Shown here: positions 45,496 to 54,120 of the stretch, piece after piece
Numbering within the stretch: the first letter of the stretch is position 1
Layout: every line of letters starts with the position of its first letter
NCBI RefSeq assembly: GCF_018130765.1
Contig: NZ_JAFCJZ010000009.1
Span: 209,347 to 273,346 of the forward strand
DNA from: Bradyrhizobium iriomotense
GTDB taxonomy: Bacteria > Pseudomonadota > Alphaproteobacteria > Rhizobiales > Xanthobacteraceae
Direction: 5' to 3'
Length of the DNA: 64,000 bases
Notes under the pieces: model-generated
The model's database searches: none
What the model was told of the DNA's origin: nothing
What the model saw: the letters and a program-made list of their open reading frames with translations, nothing else
Position numbers and translations under genes: made by a program

Positions 45496-46665
45496 TCACG
45501 AAAATCGGGACAAGGAGAACGGCGCAAGGTCGATCGCGCTTCGGCCGTCGGTCACCATCGCGGCTGCGACGTTGCCGATCCCTGCCGAGTGCTTGAAGCC
45601 GTGGCCCGAGCAGGCCGAGATGACGAAGACTCTGTCCTGGGCGGGATGCCGGTCGATGATGAAGCCCCGATCGGGTGTCACCGTGTAGATGCAGGCGGCT
45701 GCCTGCGCGACGCGCGACGTGGCGCCGGCGAGCCGCCCCTCGACGTGCCTCCGGTACATGTCCGCCGACTCCCTGGGATCAACGGTGCGGTCGATGGTGT
45801 CGGCCGTCGTGCTGGTCTCATACTGCTCGGTCGCCACCTTGAGGCGATGATCGCCCGGCAGGGGCGGGAAGCCGTAGAGGTAATCGACGTCGGTCGCGCC
45901 GTGCATCCAGATGAACACGGGGGCGTTGGCGCGATACGCGCTGGTGTCGTCGAGCTCAAACCAATGCAGCACCTGACGCTTCACGGTGAGCACGCGGTCA
46001 AACGGCGCGCCGAGCAGGGGCGCGTTCCAGCCGCCGGCCGACACCACCACCTGGTCCGCTTCGAATGTGCCTGAGGACGTTTCCACCCGAACGGCGGAGC
46101 CTCTCTGCACGATCGAGAGAACCTCGACGCCCGTCCGTATCTTTGCGCCGAGCTGCTCCGCGCGCGTCAGCTGCGCCTTGATGCAACGCTCCGGAAAAAC
46201 GTAGCCCCCGCCGGGTTCGTAATAGGCCTTCTCGTTGCCCTCGAGGTTCAGGAATTGCGGGAAGCGGTGAGCCACCTCGCGCCCGTCGATCACTTCATGC
46301 GCGATGCCGAAATCACGCGCAGCAGCAATCGAGCGTGCGACGAAATCCGGCTTGCCGTGGTGCGAGGTCTCGCCAACGCCGGGCGCCATGACGACGAGGC
46401 CGCATGGGTTCAGCAGCTCGGCCGACGTCTCGGCTTCGAGCTCGCGCCAGATCCGGTGGGTATCGAGCACCAGGGGGACGTAATCACGGCCTTCGCCGAC
46501 CGCCTGCCGGGTGATGCGGGTTTCGCCGCGGCTGGATCCCATCGTGTGGGGAGGGGCAAAGCGATCGAGGCCGACCGCCTTCACCCCTCGCTTGGCCAGT
46601 TGATAGAGGGCCGCGCTGCCCATGGCACCGAGGCCGATTACCAGAATATCCGCTCGCTCGCTCAT
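45496..46665 (-). CDS. N-methyl amino-acid oxidase (SolA/monomeric sarcosine oxidase-like)
   Basis: The enzyme class oxidises N-methyl amino acids to the amino acid, formaldehyde and H2O2 with covalent FAD. The 389-residue protein has the dinucleotide motif VIGLGAMGSAALYQLA (about 9-24), GSSRGETRITRQA (about 43-55), and a C-terminal YTVTPDRGFIIDRHP with CSGHGFKHSAGIG. The cysteine in ISACSGHGFKH is at the flavin-linkage place. It heads the ABC operon and is divergent from a LysR gene, so the transporter may feed it. Confidence 0.88.
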   Translation of the reverse strand: MSERADILVIGLGAMGSAALYQLAKRGVKAVGLDRFAPPHTMGSSRGETRITRQAVGEGRDYVPLVLDTHRIWRELEAETSAELLNPCGLVVMAPGVGETSHHGKPDFVARSIAAARDFGIAHEVIDGREVAHRFPQFLNLEGNEKAYYEPGGGYVFPERCIKAQLTRAEQLGAKIRTGVEVLSIVQRGSAVRVETSSGTFEADQVVVSAGGWNAPLLGAPFDRVLTVKRQVLHWFELDDTSAYRANAPVFIWMHGATDVDYLYGFPPLPGDHRLKVATEQYETSTTADTIDRTVDPRESADMYRRHVEGRLAGATSRVAQAAACIYTVTPDRGFIIDRHPAQDRVFVISACSGHGFKHSAGIGNVAAAMVTDGRSAIDLAPFSLSRFS

Positions 46666-46741
46666 CGATGGAAGCTGCTCAATTGTTAGGACAGCATGAA
46701 TTCTGCTTTCAGATGCGGCTCACCTACAAGAATAATTCATG

Positions 46742-46765
46742 TAATGAAGCAAATTTGCATTTTCA
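46742..46765. promoter_or_regulatory. Palindrome between the oxidase operon and lysR
   Basis: In the 119-base divergent region, GCAAATTTGC (46749-46758) is a perfect 10-base palindrome flanked by ATGAA and TTTTCAT, a LysR-type T-N11-A-like site set in AT-rich sequence. Probable binding site of the neighbouring LysR protein. Confidence 0.5.
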
Positions 46766-46784
46766 TATGACTTTTGCTTAAGTC

Positions 46785-47750
46785 ATGGGGATGCAGCTGC
46801 CCGTCCCAGACCTGCGAAGCCTACAGATTGTCGCAGCTGTCGCGGACTCCGGCAGCATGCTGGAGGCGTCGCGACAATTCGGGATGACGCAATCCGCCGT
46901 GTCTCAGGCGGTCCGGCGCGCCGAAGCCGCGGTCGGTGTCGCATTCTTCAACCGGAGCCGCAGGCCGCTGACGCCGACCCGGGCAGGGCGCATCCTTGCG
47001 GACCGCGTCCTCGATCTGAACCGCGACCTTGACGTGCTTCTCAGCACGCTGCGGGCCGCGGCCGAACAGTCCGAGCGCATTGATCTTCGACTCGGCCTCG
47101 TCGACTCCTACGCAGGCACCGTCGGCGCGCACCTCGTCAAGGAGCTGATGTCGGGGTCGATCGCGCTAAGCCTGTCGGCATGGTCGGGTCTTGCCCATTC
47201 TCATGCAGAGGCGCTGGTTCGTCGCATGATCGACGCGGCGATCACGTGCGATGCCATGGACGATCTCTATGACGTCGAGCGCTTTCCGTTCTACCGCGAG
47301 CCGTATCTGCTCTTAGTGCCGCGCGGATTGGAGGCCGAATTTGCCGACCTCGATTTGCGCGAGATTCTCGCCCGGCATCGTCTGGTCCGGCATAGCGAAC
47401 GCTCTTATGTCGGTGCACAGGTCGAACGCCATCTGAGCCGTCTGGGCATTCGTCCTCCACGGGCCTTCGAGTTTGACACCTCGGACAGCCTGGTCGCCAT
47501 GGTCGCGACCGGCATGGGCGTGGCGATCACCACGCCGCTGTGTCTGTTGCAGGGGCTTGCCCACGCGGCTCAAGTCCGTGCTGTTCCTTTGCCGGGTCCC
47601 GGATTTTTCCGTGAACTGCTTCTGGTGACCCGCCGCGGAGATCTGTCATCGCTGGCGCCGCGCATCGCAGAGATGGCGCGAACGAGCATTACGACGCAGG
47701 CGATGCCGCGCATCCGCACGCTCGTGCCCTGGTTCACCCAGGATTATTAG
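46785..47750 (+). CDS. LysR-family regulator
   Basis: The 321-residue protein has an N-terminal winged HTH (LRSLQIVAAVADSGSMLEAS, then GMTQSAVSQAVRRAEAAVG, about 8-48) and a C-terminal effector domain. It is divergent from the oxidase/ABC operon with 119 bases between and is the likely controller of that operon, sensing the transported amino acid. Stop is 5 bases before a two-way terminator. Confidence 0.9.
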   Translation: MGMQLPVPDLRSLQIVAAVADSGSMLEASRQFGMTQSAVSQAVRRAEAAVGVAFFNRSRRPLTPTRAGRILADRVLDLNRDLDVLLSTLRAAAEQSERIDLRLGLVDSYAGTVGAHLVKELMSGSIALSLSAWSGLAHSHAEALVRRMIDAAITCDAMDDLYDVERFPFYREPYLLLVPRGLEAEFADLDLREILARHRLVRHSERSYVGAQVERHLSRLGIRPPRAFEFDTSDSLVAMVATGMGVAITTPLCLLQGLAHAAQVRAVPLPGPGFFRELLLVTRRGDLSSLAPRIAEMARTSITTQAMPRIRTLVPWFTQDY

Positions 47751-47755
47751 TAACG

Positions 47756-47787
47756 AAAAAGCCCGGCGCAAGCCGGGCTTTTGTTTT
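47756..47787. terminator. Two-way terminator between lysR and the caspase gene
   Basis: AAAAA-GCCCGGC-gcaa-GCCGGGC-TTTTGTTTTT: a 7-bp GC stem with A- and T-runs on both sides, serving the plus-strand lysR and the minus-strand caspase-like gene. Confidence 0.85.
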
Positions 47788-47805
47788 TGAATCTGCCGTC
47801 CTGCC

Positions 47806-49245
47806 TCAGCGGCGGAACATGCCGCCCATCATGCCGCCGACGACACCGCCGACGAAGGCCGCACCGGCGGCATCGCCGGGGCTGCTGCTGCGCTGTTGAG
47901 GCGCCGGTGCCGGCGCGCTGCTCGGAGCCGGGGCGCTGGCGGCGCGCCGGGCCGCCTTCTGGCTGTTGTCGCTCGCCGTCGGCGGTGTGGCCACGACCTC
48001 CGAGAGCAGGGCCTTGTGCTGGGGCTTGTTGAGATAGCCTGACGAGGGATAGCCGCGCGCGGCCTGCCAGCGCTTGATGACGGTCCGGGTTTCCTCGCTG
48101 AACGCGCCGGTCTGCTTGGTGTCGAAGCCGAGCCCGGTGAGGCGACGCTGCACGTCGCGGCGCTGGTTCTTGTCGAGGCCGATCTGGTCCTCGGTGAGCT
48201 GAGAGGCCTCATCGGTAAAGGCTGCGGGATCGACGCCGGCGTTGAGGGTGCGGGTCGTCGTCGACGGTCCGCTCTTGATCGCGGCAATCCGCGCCAGCGC
48301 CAGTGCCTTGAACTGGCCGTTGGGATAGGCGGTGAGGTAGGCGTTGAGCTCTTCCGGCTTGTTCGACTCCTTCACCGAGCGCCAGTATTCGAGCTCGACA
48401 CCATCCGAGCTGCCGGCGGCCGCCACGGGGACGCTGCCAGCCGCTGTCGGCGCCGCGTTGGCAACCTGCGTCGTCGGAGCCTGGTTGAGATAGACCGCGC
48501 CGATCAGGTTGGTGTGGCCCCAGGGCAGCTGGCCCTTGTGGGTCTCCTCGTTGACCTGGGCGCGGACTGAGGTCATCGCCTGCTGGATCTCGATGCCAGG
48601 CTTGGTGATGTTGTCGATCAGCGCGCGAGTGAACGGGCTGTTGTTGCCTTCCTGTCCGTCGAGGGCTGTCTGGCCCGGGCCGGTCGCGAACGCGATCAGC
48701 GTGCCTTCGCCGGACTTCATCTCGGCAAGGCCGCTCTGCACGTTGACGCTGCGGGTCGCCGAGTTCGACTTGATCTTGGCGGCGAACGGATTGTCGCGGC
48801 AGGCATCGAGGAAGACGAGCTTGACCTTGGCATCGCCCATGGTCTGCTCGAGCGTCAGGTCGATGTTGATGGCAGCGCCCAGCTTGACGTCCATCTCAGT
48901 CTTGATGTCGGCATCGACCGGCAGCAGGTAGTTGGTGCCGCCGACGGCGATGCCGTGGCCGGCATAATAGAACAGTGCGATATCGGAGCCCTGCGCCTTG
49001 CGGCCGAAGTCGAGCAGCTTCTCCGTCATCTGGTCGCGGCTGAGGTTGGACCCTTCGATCACCTCGAATCCGACATTGCGCAGCGTCGCCGCCATGGCCT
49101 TGGCGTCGATCGGCGGGTTCGGCAATTGCGCGACGTTCTTGTAGGAGCCGTTGCCGACGACGAAGGCGACGCGACGGTCGGCCTTCGCGGCACTGACCGA
49201 CAGTGCCACGCACATCAGCGAGGCGAGCAGGGTGAGATAGCGCAT
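47806..49245 (-). CDS. Exported caspase-like (C14) protease with a peptidoglycan-binding domain
   Basis: The 479-residue protein has a signal peptide (cleavage near AAKADR), then a caspase fold: DRRVAFVVGNGSYKNV, the histidine in ALFYYAGHGIAVGG (about 94-107), and the catalytic cysteine in VFLDACRDNPFA (about 148-159). After a linker, residues 365-440 form a PG_binding_1-like helical module (NQRRDVQRRLTGLGFDTK). The C-terminus is Ala/Pro/Gly rich with GGVVGGMMGGMF. The dyad is intact, so proteolysis is possible. ATG at 49245 fits the signal peptide. Confidence 0.9.
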   Translation of the reverse strand: MRYLTLLASLMCVALSVSAAKADRRVAFVVGNGSYKNVAQLPNPPIDAKAMAATLRNVGFEVIEGSNLSRDQMTEKLLDFGRKAQGSDIALFYYAGHGIAVGGTNYLLPVDADIKTEMDVKLGAAINIDLTLEQTMGDAKVKLVFLDACRDNPFAAKIKSNSATRSVNVQSGLAEMKSGEGTLIAFATGPGQTALDGQEGNNSPFTRALIDNITKPGIEIQQAMTSVRAQVNEETHKGQLPWGHTNLIGAVYLNQAPTTQVANAAPTAAGSVPVAAAGSSDGVELEYWRSVKESNKPEELNAYLTAYPNGQFKALALARIAAIKSGPSTTTRTLNAGVDPAAFTDEASQLTEDQIGLDKNQRRDVQRRLTGLGFDTKQTGAFSEETRTVIKRWQAARGYPSSGYLNKPQHKALLSEVVATPPTASDNSQKAARRAASAPAPSSAPAPAPQQRSSSPGDAAGAAFVGGVVGGMMGGMFRR

Positions 49246-49448
49246 TCTGAAATCCCCAGAATCGAATTGCAGGCAGCAACAAATTGGCAACGAACCTACA
49301 CGAAGTGCCCGACTTCGCGCCACCAAAACGGCGGTACGTCGCGTTCAACCCGCTGCTGTGTGGCCGAATGTGCACGATGGAGGGGCTCTCCAACGTGATC
49401 CAAATCACGCTCGACCACTCTGTTTGTCGCGCAAAGCAGCGCGCGGGT

Positions 49449-50321
49449 TCACTGGGCGCGGGCGAGAACCGGCGCCGGCTTCAAATTCAGGAGATTCCCG
49501 CACAGGATCAGCGCCGCGCCGAGGACGGTCCAGGCGTCGAGCCGCTCCGAATACAGCAGCCAACCTGCGGTTGCGGTCAGCGGAACCCGGAGGAAGTCCA
49601 TGGGAACCACGATCGTCGCATCGGCATAGCGCATCGCGCTGGCGAGGCAGTAGTGCGAAAACGTTCCGCAGACGGCGATCACGCCGACCCAGGCCCAGGC
49701 GTAGGACGACGGCCAGGTCCAGACCAGCAGCGTCGGCACGAAGCCCGCGACCGACTGCACCACCAGCATCCAGAACAGGATCGACAGCGCACTTTCGGTG
49801 CGGGTCAGCGATTTCACCAGCGCCATCGAGACGCCGAATCCGATGGCGGCCCCGAGCGCGATGAGCTGGCCCTGGTTGATCTCGCCGGTGGCCGGCCGCA
49901 CGATCACGATCACACCGACGAGGCCGAGCACGATGGCGGCGATCTTCCACGGCGTCATGCGCTCGGAGAGGAAGCTCGCCGCGAGGATCGCGGTCCAGAT
50001 CGGCATGGTGAACTCGATCGCCACGACCTGGCCGATCGGGATTAGCGTCAGCGCAAAGAACCAGCCGAGCTGGGCAACATAGTGCACCAGGTTGCGCGCG
50101 ACGTGGTGTTGCAGGCGCGATGTCCTGAGCACCCCAAAGCCGCCGGCGCGATAGATGATCGGCGCCAGCAGGACGAAGCCCGCCAGCGAACGGATCTCCA
50201 TGATCTCGAAGACGTTGAGCTCGCGTGCGGTCTCGCGCCCGGCCACCGCCATGATCAGCGTCAGCGACAGCCAGCCGGACATCCACAGTGCAGCCATCGT
50301 TTTGGACGGTGTCGTGCTCAT
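49449..50321 (-). CDS. EamA/RhaT-type drug-metabolite transporter
   Basis: The 290-residue protein has ten membrane helices in two EamA halves (first about 10-140, second 150-285), for example FEIMEIRSLAGFVLLAPIIY and GWFFALTLIPIGQVVAIEFT. Substrate unknown. ATG at 50321 leaves a short N-terminus; a start at 50378 (MSPIPAV) would add 19 residues, and longer ones are non-coding. Confidence 0.85.
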   Translation of the reverse strand: MSTTPSKTMAALWMSGWLSLTLIMAVAGRETARELNVFEIMEIRSLAGFVLLAPIIYRAGGFGVLRTSRLQHHVARNLVHYVAQLGWFFALTLIPIGQVVAIEFTMPIWTAILAASFLSERMTPWKIAAIVLGLVGVIVIVRPATGEINQGQLIALGAAIGFGVSMALVKSLTRTESALSILFWMLVVQSVAGFVPTLLVWTWPSSYAWAWVGVIAVCGTFSHYCLASAMRYADATIVVPMDFLRVPLTATAGWLLYSERLDAWTVLGAALILCGNLLNLKPAPVLARAQ

Positions 50322-50471
50322 TGCGGCGGATGCGGAAAGGGTGAAATCCGAAGGGACGGCCGGTATCGGCGACATCGCCGCCGTTTGCAACGGCCAAATC
50401 TGCGGATGCAGCGATGCAGGGCGGCGTGTTAAGGCATCAGCGAACAACGAGAAGATCGGGAGATATTGCCC

Positions 50472-50870
50472 ATGCGCATCTTGCAGCCGGCCGAGTGGAA
50501 AAAACCGCGCGGCTTTTCCCATGGTGTCGTGGTCGAAGGGCCGGGCAGGTGGGTGGTGCTCGCCGGACAGACCGGCGGCGACGAGGCGGGCAATTACGCG
50601 CCTGACATGGCGGCGCAGGTCGGAGCCGCGCTGCAGCGGATCATCAAGCTGCTGGGCGAGGCCGGCGCCGGCCCCGAGCACATCGTCCGCCTGACCTGGT
50701 ACCTGACCAGCCGCAGCGAATATGAGGCCGCGGGTGCCGGCATCGGCGCGGCCTGGAAGGAGACGCTGGGGCGCAATTTCCCGCCCTCGACGCTGCTCTA
50801 TATCGGCGGTCTCGTGGACGAGCGGGCCAAGGTCGAGATCGAGGTCACCGCGTTCGTGCCGGGCGCATAA
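50472..50870 (+). CDS. RidA-family deaminase-like protein
   Basis: The 132-residue protein has the RidA/YjgF layout: VVLAGQTGGDEAG (about 28-40), VGAALQRIIKLLGEAGAGPEHIVRLT and IEVTAFVPG at the end. The usual catalytic arginine near residue 105 in canonical RidA is not obvious here (LVDERAKVEIE), so the imine-hydrolase activity is uncertain; it may be a YjgF paralogue. It is divergent from the EamA gene. Confidence 0.82.
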   Translation: MRILQPAEWKKPRGFSHGVVVEGPGRWVVLAGQTGGDEAGNYAPDMAAQVGAALQRIIKLLGEAGAGPEHIVRLTWYLTSRSEYEAAGAGIGAAWKETLGRNFPPSTLLYIGGLVDERAKVEIEVTAFVPGA

Positions 50871-50875
50871 AAAAA

Positions 50876-50904
50876 TCGATCCGGCGAAGGTCGCCGGATC
50901 GATT
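50876..50904 (-). terminator. Terminator of the minus-strand gene at 50924
   Basis: ATCGATCCGGCGA-agg-TCGCCGGATCGAT is a perfect 13-bp stem; on the minus strand it is followed by TTTTTTTATG. It may also stop read-through from the RidA gene. Confidence 0.9.
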
Positions 50905-50923
50905 GTCGTGTCACCCTGGCGTG

Positions 50924-51469
50924 TTACTTCGACATCGAGATGTTGGCGCCGCGGAACTGGCTATCCGCACGGATCGCGACGGTCTGCTTGTTGCCGCTCG
51001 TCCGTAGCGCGAGGTTGGCGTTGAAGCCGGCGGCAGAGACGACCACCTCGAAGTTTCCACCACCGCCGCGGCCCTGGAGCGAGCCGGAGATGTTACGGCT
51101 GGCCTCGGACCAGCTGCCGGTGACGGCGCCGCCCTCGGCCCTCACGCTGGCGGCGAGATTGAACTTGTAAGCGTCGCTGGCACAGGTCAGCGACATCTCC
51201 ATCGTGGGGCCGATCGGGGCGTATTTGGCCCGGCAGCGGATGCGTTCGGTGGACCCGTCGTCCAGTGTCACGATGCCGCCGCCGCTCCAGCTGCCCGCAA
51301 GCGGGGCGAACGGGCCGGCCTGGGCCTTGCTTTCAGAGTTGGCGAGCCCCGCCGCAAACAAAACGGCGGCCGCAATCAGCAGCCGCCGGCTCCGGGCGCG
51401 AGCCTCGATTGGTTTATTGGCGCGATGCTTCCCACCGCCCGCTGCACGGTATGCCTGCAGATGCTCCAT
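50924..51469 (-). CDS. Exported protein of unknown function
   Basis: The 181-residue product has a basic N-terminus (about 30 residues), then a hydrophobic segment (LLIAAAVLFAAGLANS), and a mature part of beta-rich Gly/Ser sequence (LAGSWSGGGIVTLDDGSTER; GAVTGSWSEASRNISGSL). It starts inside the 3' end of the gene above (56-base overlap) at an ATG with GGAAG upstream. The N-terminal basic tail before the signal is unusual. Pairing with the similar short exported protein upstream suggests a common function. Confidence 0.7.
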   Translation of the reverse strand: MEHLQAYRAAGGGKHRANKPIEARARSRRLLIAAAVLFAAGLANSESKAQAGPFAPLAGSWSGGGIVTLDDGSTERIRCRAKYAPIGPTMEMSLTCASDAYKFNLAASVRAEGGAVTGSWSEASRNISGSLQGRGGGGNFEVVVSAAGFNANLALRTSGNKQTVAIRADSQFRGANISMSK

Positions 51470-51764
51470 TCCACTTCCCCGATCCGGCGTTGCCGTTGAG
51501 TTGACCGTTGGCATATGCACCATTGATCGAAACTTTCACAAGTCCCCCACTGCCGATGGTGCCGGAAACGTTAGCGCCGGGCGCGGTGATCTTGCCGTCG
51601 GCAACCGTCAGCATCGAGCTCGCGGTCGGCTCGCACGAGCCGCTCTTGGTCACGATGGTGACCTGCCAGTTGCCGTCATAGGGGCTCTGGGCGAAGGCGG
51701 GAGCGGCGACGGTGCCGGTGAAAACTGAAGCGGCACAGAACGCCGCGATGCGAGCAAAACGCAT
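51414..51764 (-). CDS. Small exported protein
   Basis: The 116-residue product has a signal peptide (MRFARIAAFCAASVFTGTVAAPAFA) and a mature domain of short beta strands (SPYDGNWQVTIVTKSGSCE; NVSGTIGSGGLVKVSING) ending GIPCSGRWEASRQ; two cysteines may pair. The same fold pattern (GxW start, GxV/G-rich strands) is in the following gene, so they are probably distant paralogues. Function unknown. Confidence 0.75.
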   Translation of the reverse strand: MRFARIAAFCAASVFTGTVAAPAFAQSPYDGNWQVTIVTKSGSCEPTASSMLTVADGKITAPGANVSGTIGSGGLVKVSINGAYANGQLNGNAGSGKWNGASAGIPCSGRWEASRQ

Positions 51765-51936
51765 GAATTCCGTCCTTGAGTATGTCTGATATGCTGTCGC
51801 TTATTCGGACAAAATGTGACGGAAATTTGTTGCGCTGCCAAATCGAAAATTGTTCCTGTGGAAACAATGGTTTATTTGTGTTTTTGGCCCCGATTTTTCA
51901 AGCAGAATCAATGCACCCTCACGTTAAGGGTAAACG

Positions 51937-52524
51937 TCAGGAGAGACTCGGGGCCGAGGTCGCGAACTGCTCGTCCTGGACTTTCTCCGGCAGGGCCTTG
52001 TGGACCTTGATGTAGTCGATCACGTCGGCCAGCAATTTGAGCCCGAGTGGGGCGAGCGCACGCTCCCAGAGCTCGCGGGCGGTCTCGCCCTTCTTGACGA
52101 AGCACCAGTCCTGGGCGGCGATGGCGCCGGCATCCATGCGGTCGGCGAGACGATAGATGGTGCCGCCGGCGATCGGATCGCCTTCCTTGATGGTCCATTC
52201 CACGGCGGCCTTGCCGCGGTGACGCGGCAGCAGCGAGGGATGGTAGCCGATCCCGCCGAACCTGGCCGCAGCGAGCGCGTCCCTGCCGATCCGGGCATGG
52301 CTATGTGCCGTGATGATCAAATCGGTGTCAGGAGCGATCTCGGAGGCCACCACCAGCTTCGGATTGGCCTGCACCACGACCTCGATGCCGGCCGCCTTGG
52401 CCGCCGCGGCCAGGCGATCGTCGGCGTCCGCCACCACGATCCGCGCGATCGAGACGCTGTGCTCTCGGAGCATGTTCAGAGTGGTCACACCGAAATGGCG
52501 GGAGCCGACGAGGGTAATGCGCAT
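51937..52524 (-). CDS. Formyltransferase-like protein
   Basis: The 195-residue protein has only the N-terminal formyltransferase fold: MRITLVGSRHFGVTTLNML and the signature GYHPSLLPRHRGKAAVEWTI (about 94-113), followed by an aspartate-containing GTIYRLADRMDAGAIAAQ. The HPSLLP-x-x-RG motif with the later Asp is the active site in Fmt and PurN. It lacks the C-terminal domain of Fmt and is smaller than PurN, so the substrate cannot be assigned. ATG at 52524 is preferred. Confidence 0.8.
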   Translation of the reverse strand: MRITLVGSRHFGVTTLNMLREHSVSIARIVVADADDRLAAAAKAAGIEVVVQANPKLVVASEIAPDTDLIITAHSHARIGRDALAAARFGGIGYHPSLLPRHRGKAAVEWTIKEGDPIAGGTIYRLADRMDAGAIAAQDWCFVKKGETARELWERALAPLGLKLLADVIDYIKVHKALPEKVQDEQFATSAPSLS

Positions 52525-52712
52525 GGGGGGTCCGATCCGTCTCGCAACTGCGTCATACCCCGATAACATGTCCGGCAGCCGTGTCACCATCCGCGGGCCG
52601 TTTGCGGCGGTTATCAACAATGCGCCGGGCGCGGGACGGCTGTTTTCCGCGATTGCGCGGCCGGTCGTTCCGGTGCTTCCATAGGCACATTGCACCAGCT
52701 CGGAGCGAGCGC

Positions 52713-52997
52713 ATGCGCAGCGCGTGGTTTTTCCTTCTCATTGCACTGATCGTGGCCACGCCGGCTCGCGCCGGAGGGCCTTATCCGGCGGTGCCGCCGG
52801 AAATCGGCGTGGCGCCGTTCATCGGCCCGACCTGGGATACCTATCGCTGCGCTGAGGGGACCATCCACAACTTCTATCACGACGCCTATTACGGCGAGGA
52901 GCCGCCGGCGCTTTATCGCGGTTACGCCTACCGGCCGTACTATCGCTACAGCGCCTATCGCAAAGCGCCGCGGACATATTTCTGCGTCACGGATTAG
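52713..52997 (+). CDS. Small exported tyrosine-rich protein
   Basis: The 94-residue product has a signal peptide (MRSAWFFLLIALIVATPARA) and a mature part with many tyrosines and prolines (HDAYYGEEPPALYRGYAYRP, then YYRYSAYRKAPRTYFCVTD). Two cysteines flank the tyrosine-rich part. No family recognised. A good terminator follows at 53022. Confidence 0.7.
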   Translation: MRSAWFFLLIALIVATPARAGGPYPAVPPEIGVAPFIGPTWDTYRCAEGTIHNFYHDAYYGEEPPALYRGYAYRPYYRYSAYRKAPRTYFCVTD

Positions 52998-53021
52998 CGT
53001 TGCCGGGCGGCGACGGCTGTG

Positions 53022-53050
53022 GCCGCTGGCGTAATCGCCAGCGGCTTTTT
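53022..53050 (+). terminator. Terminator of the tyrosine-rich protein gene
   Basis: GCCGCTGGCG-taat-CGCCAGCGGC-TTTTT: a 10-bp stem with a T-run, 25 bases after the stop. Confidence 0.9.
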
Positions 53051-53206
53051 CATGCCGTGCGTCACGAAATCATCTGACGGTAATACGTTCTCAACCAGCT
53101 TGTCGTATCGACGAATCCGTCGCGGATTTGTATTGCGTACCGCGACACCAAAAATGTCCCCGCCGGCGTGGGTGCGCCGTGCGGACATTTTTGCCGGGAC
53201 CGATTT

Positions 53207-53425
53207 ATGCCGAGCGCAATTGAGCAGATCGTGGACGCCTATGTGCGGCTGAAGAACCGCCGCGGCCTCGACCAGCTGATGATGCACAGGCAGCGTCTCG
53301 CGGTCGATTTGAAGAGCAGGTCGGGCTACGATTTCAGCCTGCCGATCGGCCAGATCGACGAGGAGATCGCGATCATCGAGGCGGGGCTCAGCCGGCTGAA
53401 GGCGGCGAATTCCACGGCAGCGTAG
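53207..53425 (+). CDS. Small protein of unknown function
   Basis: The 72-residue frame MPSAIEQIVDAYVRLKNRRGLDQL is helical and charged with no signal peptide. ATG at 53207 has no strong ribosome site (GGGACCGATTT upstream). Codon use looks coding, but nothing further is seen. Confidence 0.55.
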   Translation: MPSAIEQIVDAYVRLKNRRGLDQLMMHRQRLAVDLKSRSGYDFSLPIGQIDEEIAIIEAGLSRLKAANSTAA

Positions 53426-53588
53426 CGCGGCTCAGCGAGGTGAACTTTTGCGCGGACTGAGGTGCTGCGCATCGTCGCTGGTCGATTCCGGTTCATGCAA
53501 GGTTCAGCCCGGCCATGTCTCTATCGGCCGGTCATTCCGTGGGACACGAATCCTGCGAGGTTTGTCTCGGAGATTTGGAGGAGACGTC

Positions 53589-53996
53589 ATGATCGAGCTT
53601 GCGCTGGCTGGCCTGATTGCGTTTGCAAGCGCGCCTGCGGCATCGCCGGCGCCCATCGTGGAGCAGGTTCAGTTCCGAGGTGGTCCAGGTGGGCAATGTC
53701 CGGACGGCTATGATTTCAACCACTCGAACGGCCGTTGCTATCCGAACAACTATCACGCGCCCGGCTACTACACGGCTCCCGAGCCGACCTACCGGGGTGG
53801 ACTCTGCCCGGACGGGTACGACTACAATTATTCCAACGGCAATTGCTATCCGAACCGTGCGCGGGCACCCGGCATGTACGGGCAACCCGAATATGGCCGC
53901 CGCGGCGGACTTTGTCCCGACGGCTACGACTACAATTATTCGAGCGGACGGTGCTATCCGAGCGGTGCACGCGCCCCCGGCATGTACGGGCGCTAG
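53589..53996 (+). CDS. Exported protein with three CPDGYDYNYS repeats
   Basis: The 135-residue product has a signal peptide and three tandem repeats of about 30 residues: GGQCPDGYDFNHSNGRCYPN, GLCPDGYDYNYSNGNCYPN and GLCPDGYDYNYSSGRCYPS, each followed by a Pro/Gly segment (ARAPGMYG). Each repeat carries two cysteines, so each may be a small disulfide-bonded unit. GGAGGAG lies before the ATG at 53589. No family name recalled. Confidence 0.78.
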   Translation: MIELALAGLIAFASAPAASPAPIVEQVQFRGGPGGQCPDGYDFNHSNGRCYPNNYHAPGYYTAPEPTYRGGLCPDGYDYNYSNGNCYPNRARAPGMYGQPEYGRRGGLCPDGYDYNYSSGRCYPSGARAPGMYGR

Positions 53997-54120
53997 AGCA
54001 TGATCGATCCGGACCCGGAGGGACGCGTTAGCGCAAAGTGCGCTACGGTTTTCCGAGAAGATCATGCTCAGATCATGATCCAAAGCGCGATGACGATTCA
54101 CCCCAATTTCATCGCGCTTT
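53994..54120. repeat. RIME-like dispersed palindromic repeat
   Basis: GAGCATGATC at the left and GATCATGCTC in the middle are inverted, around a CGCAAAGTGCG hairpin and 'GGTTTTCCGAGAAGATCATG', followed by AAAGCGCGATGA ... TCATCGCGCTTT as a second inverted pair. This is the two-palindrome layout of rhizobial RIME-type intergenic repeats. It touches the stop of the gene at 54119. Confidence 0.75.
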
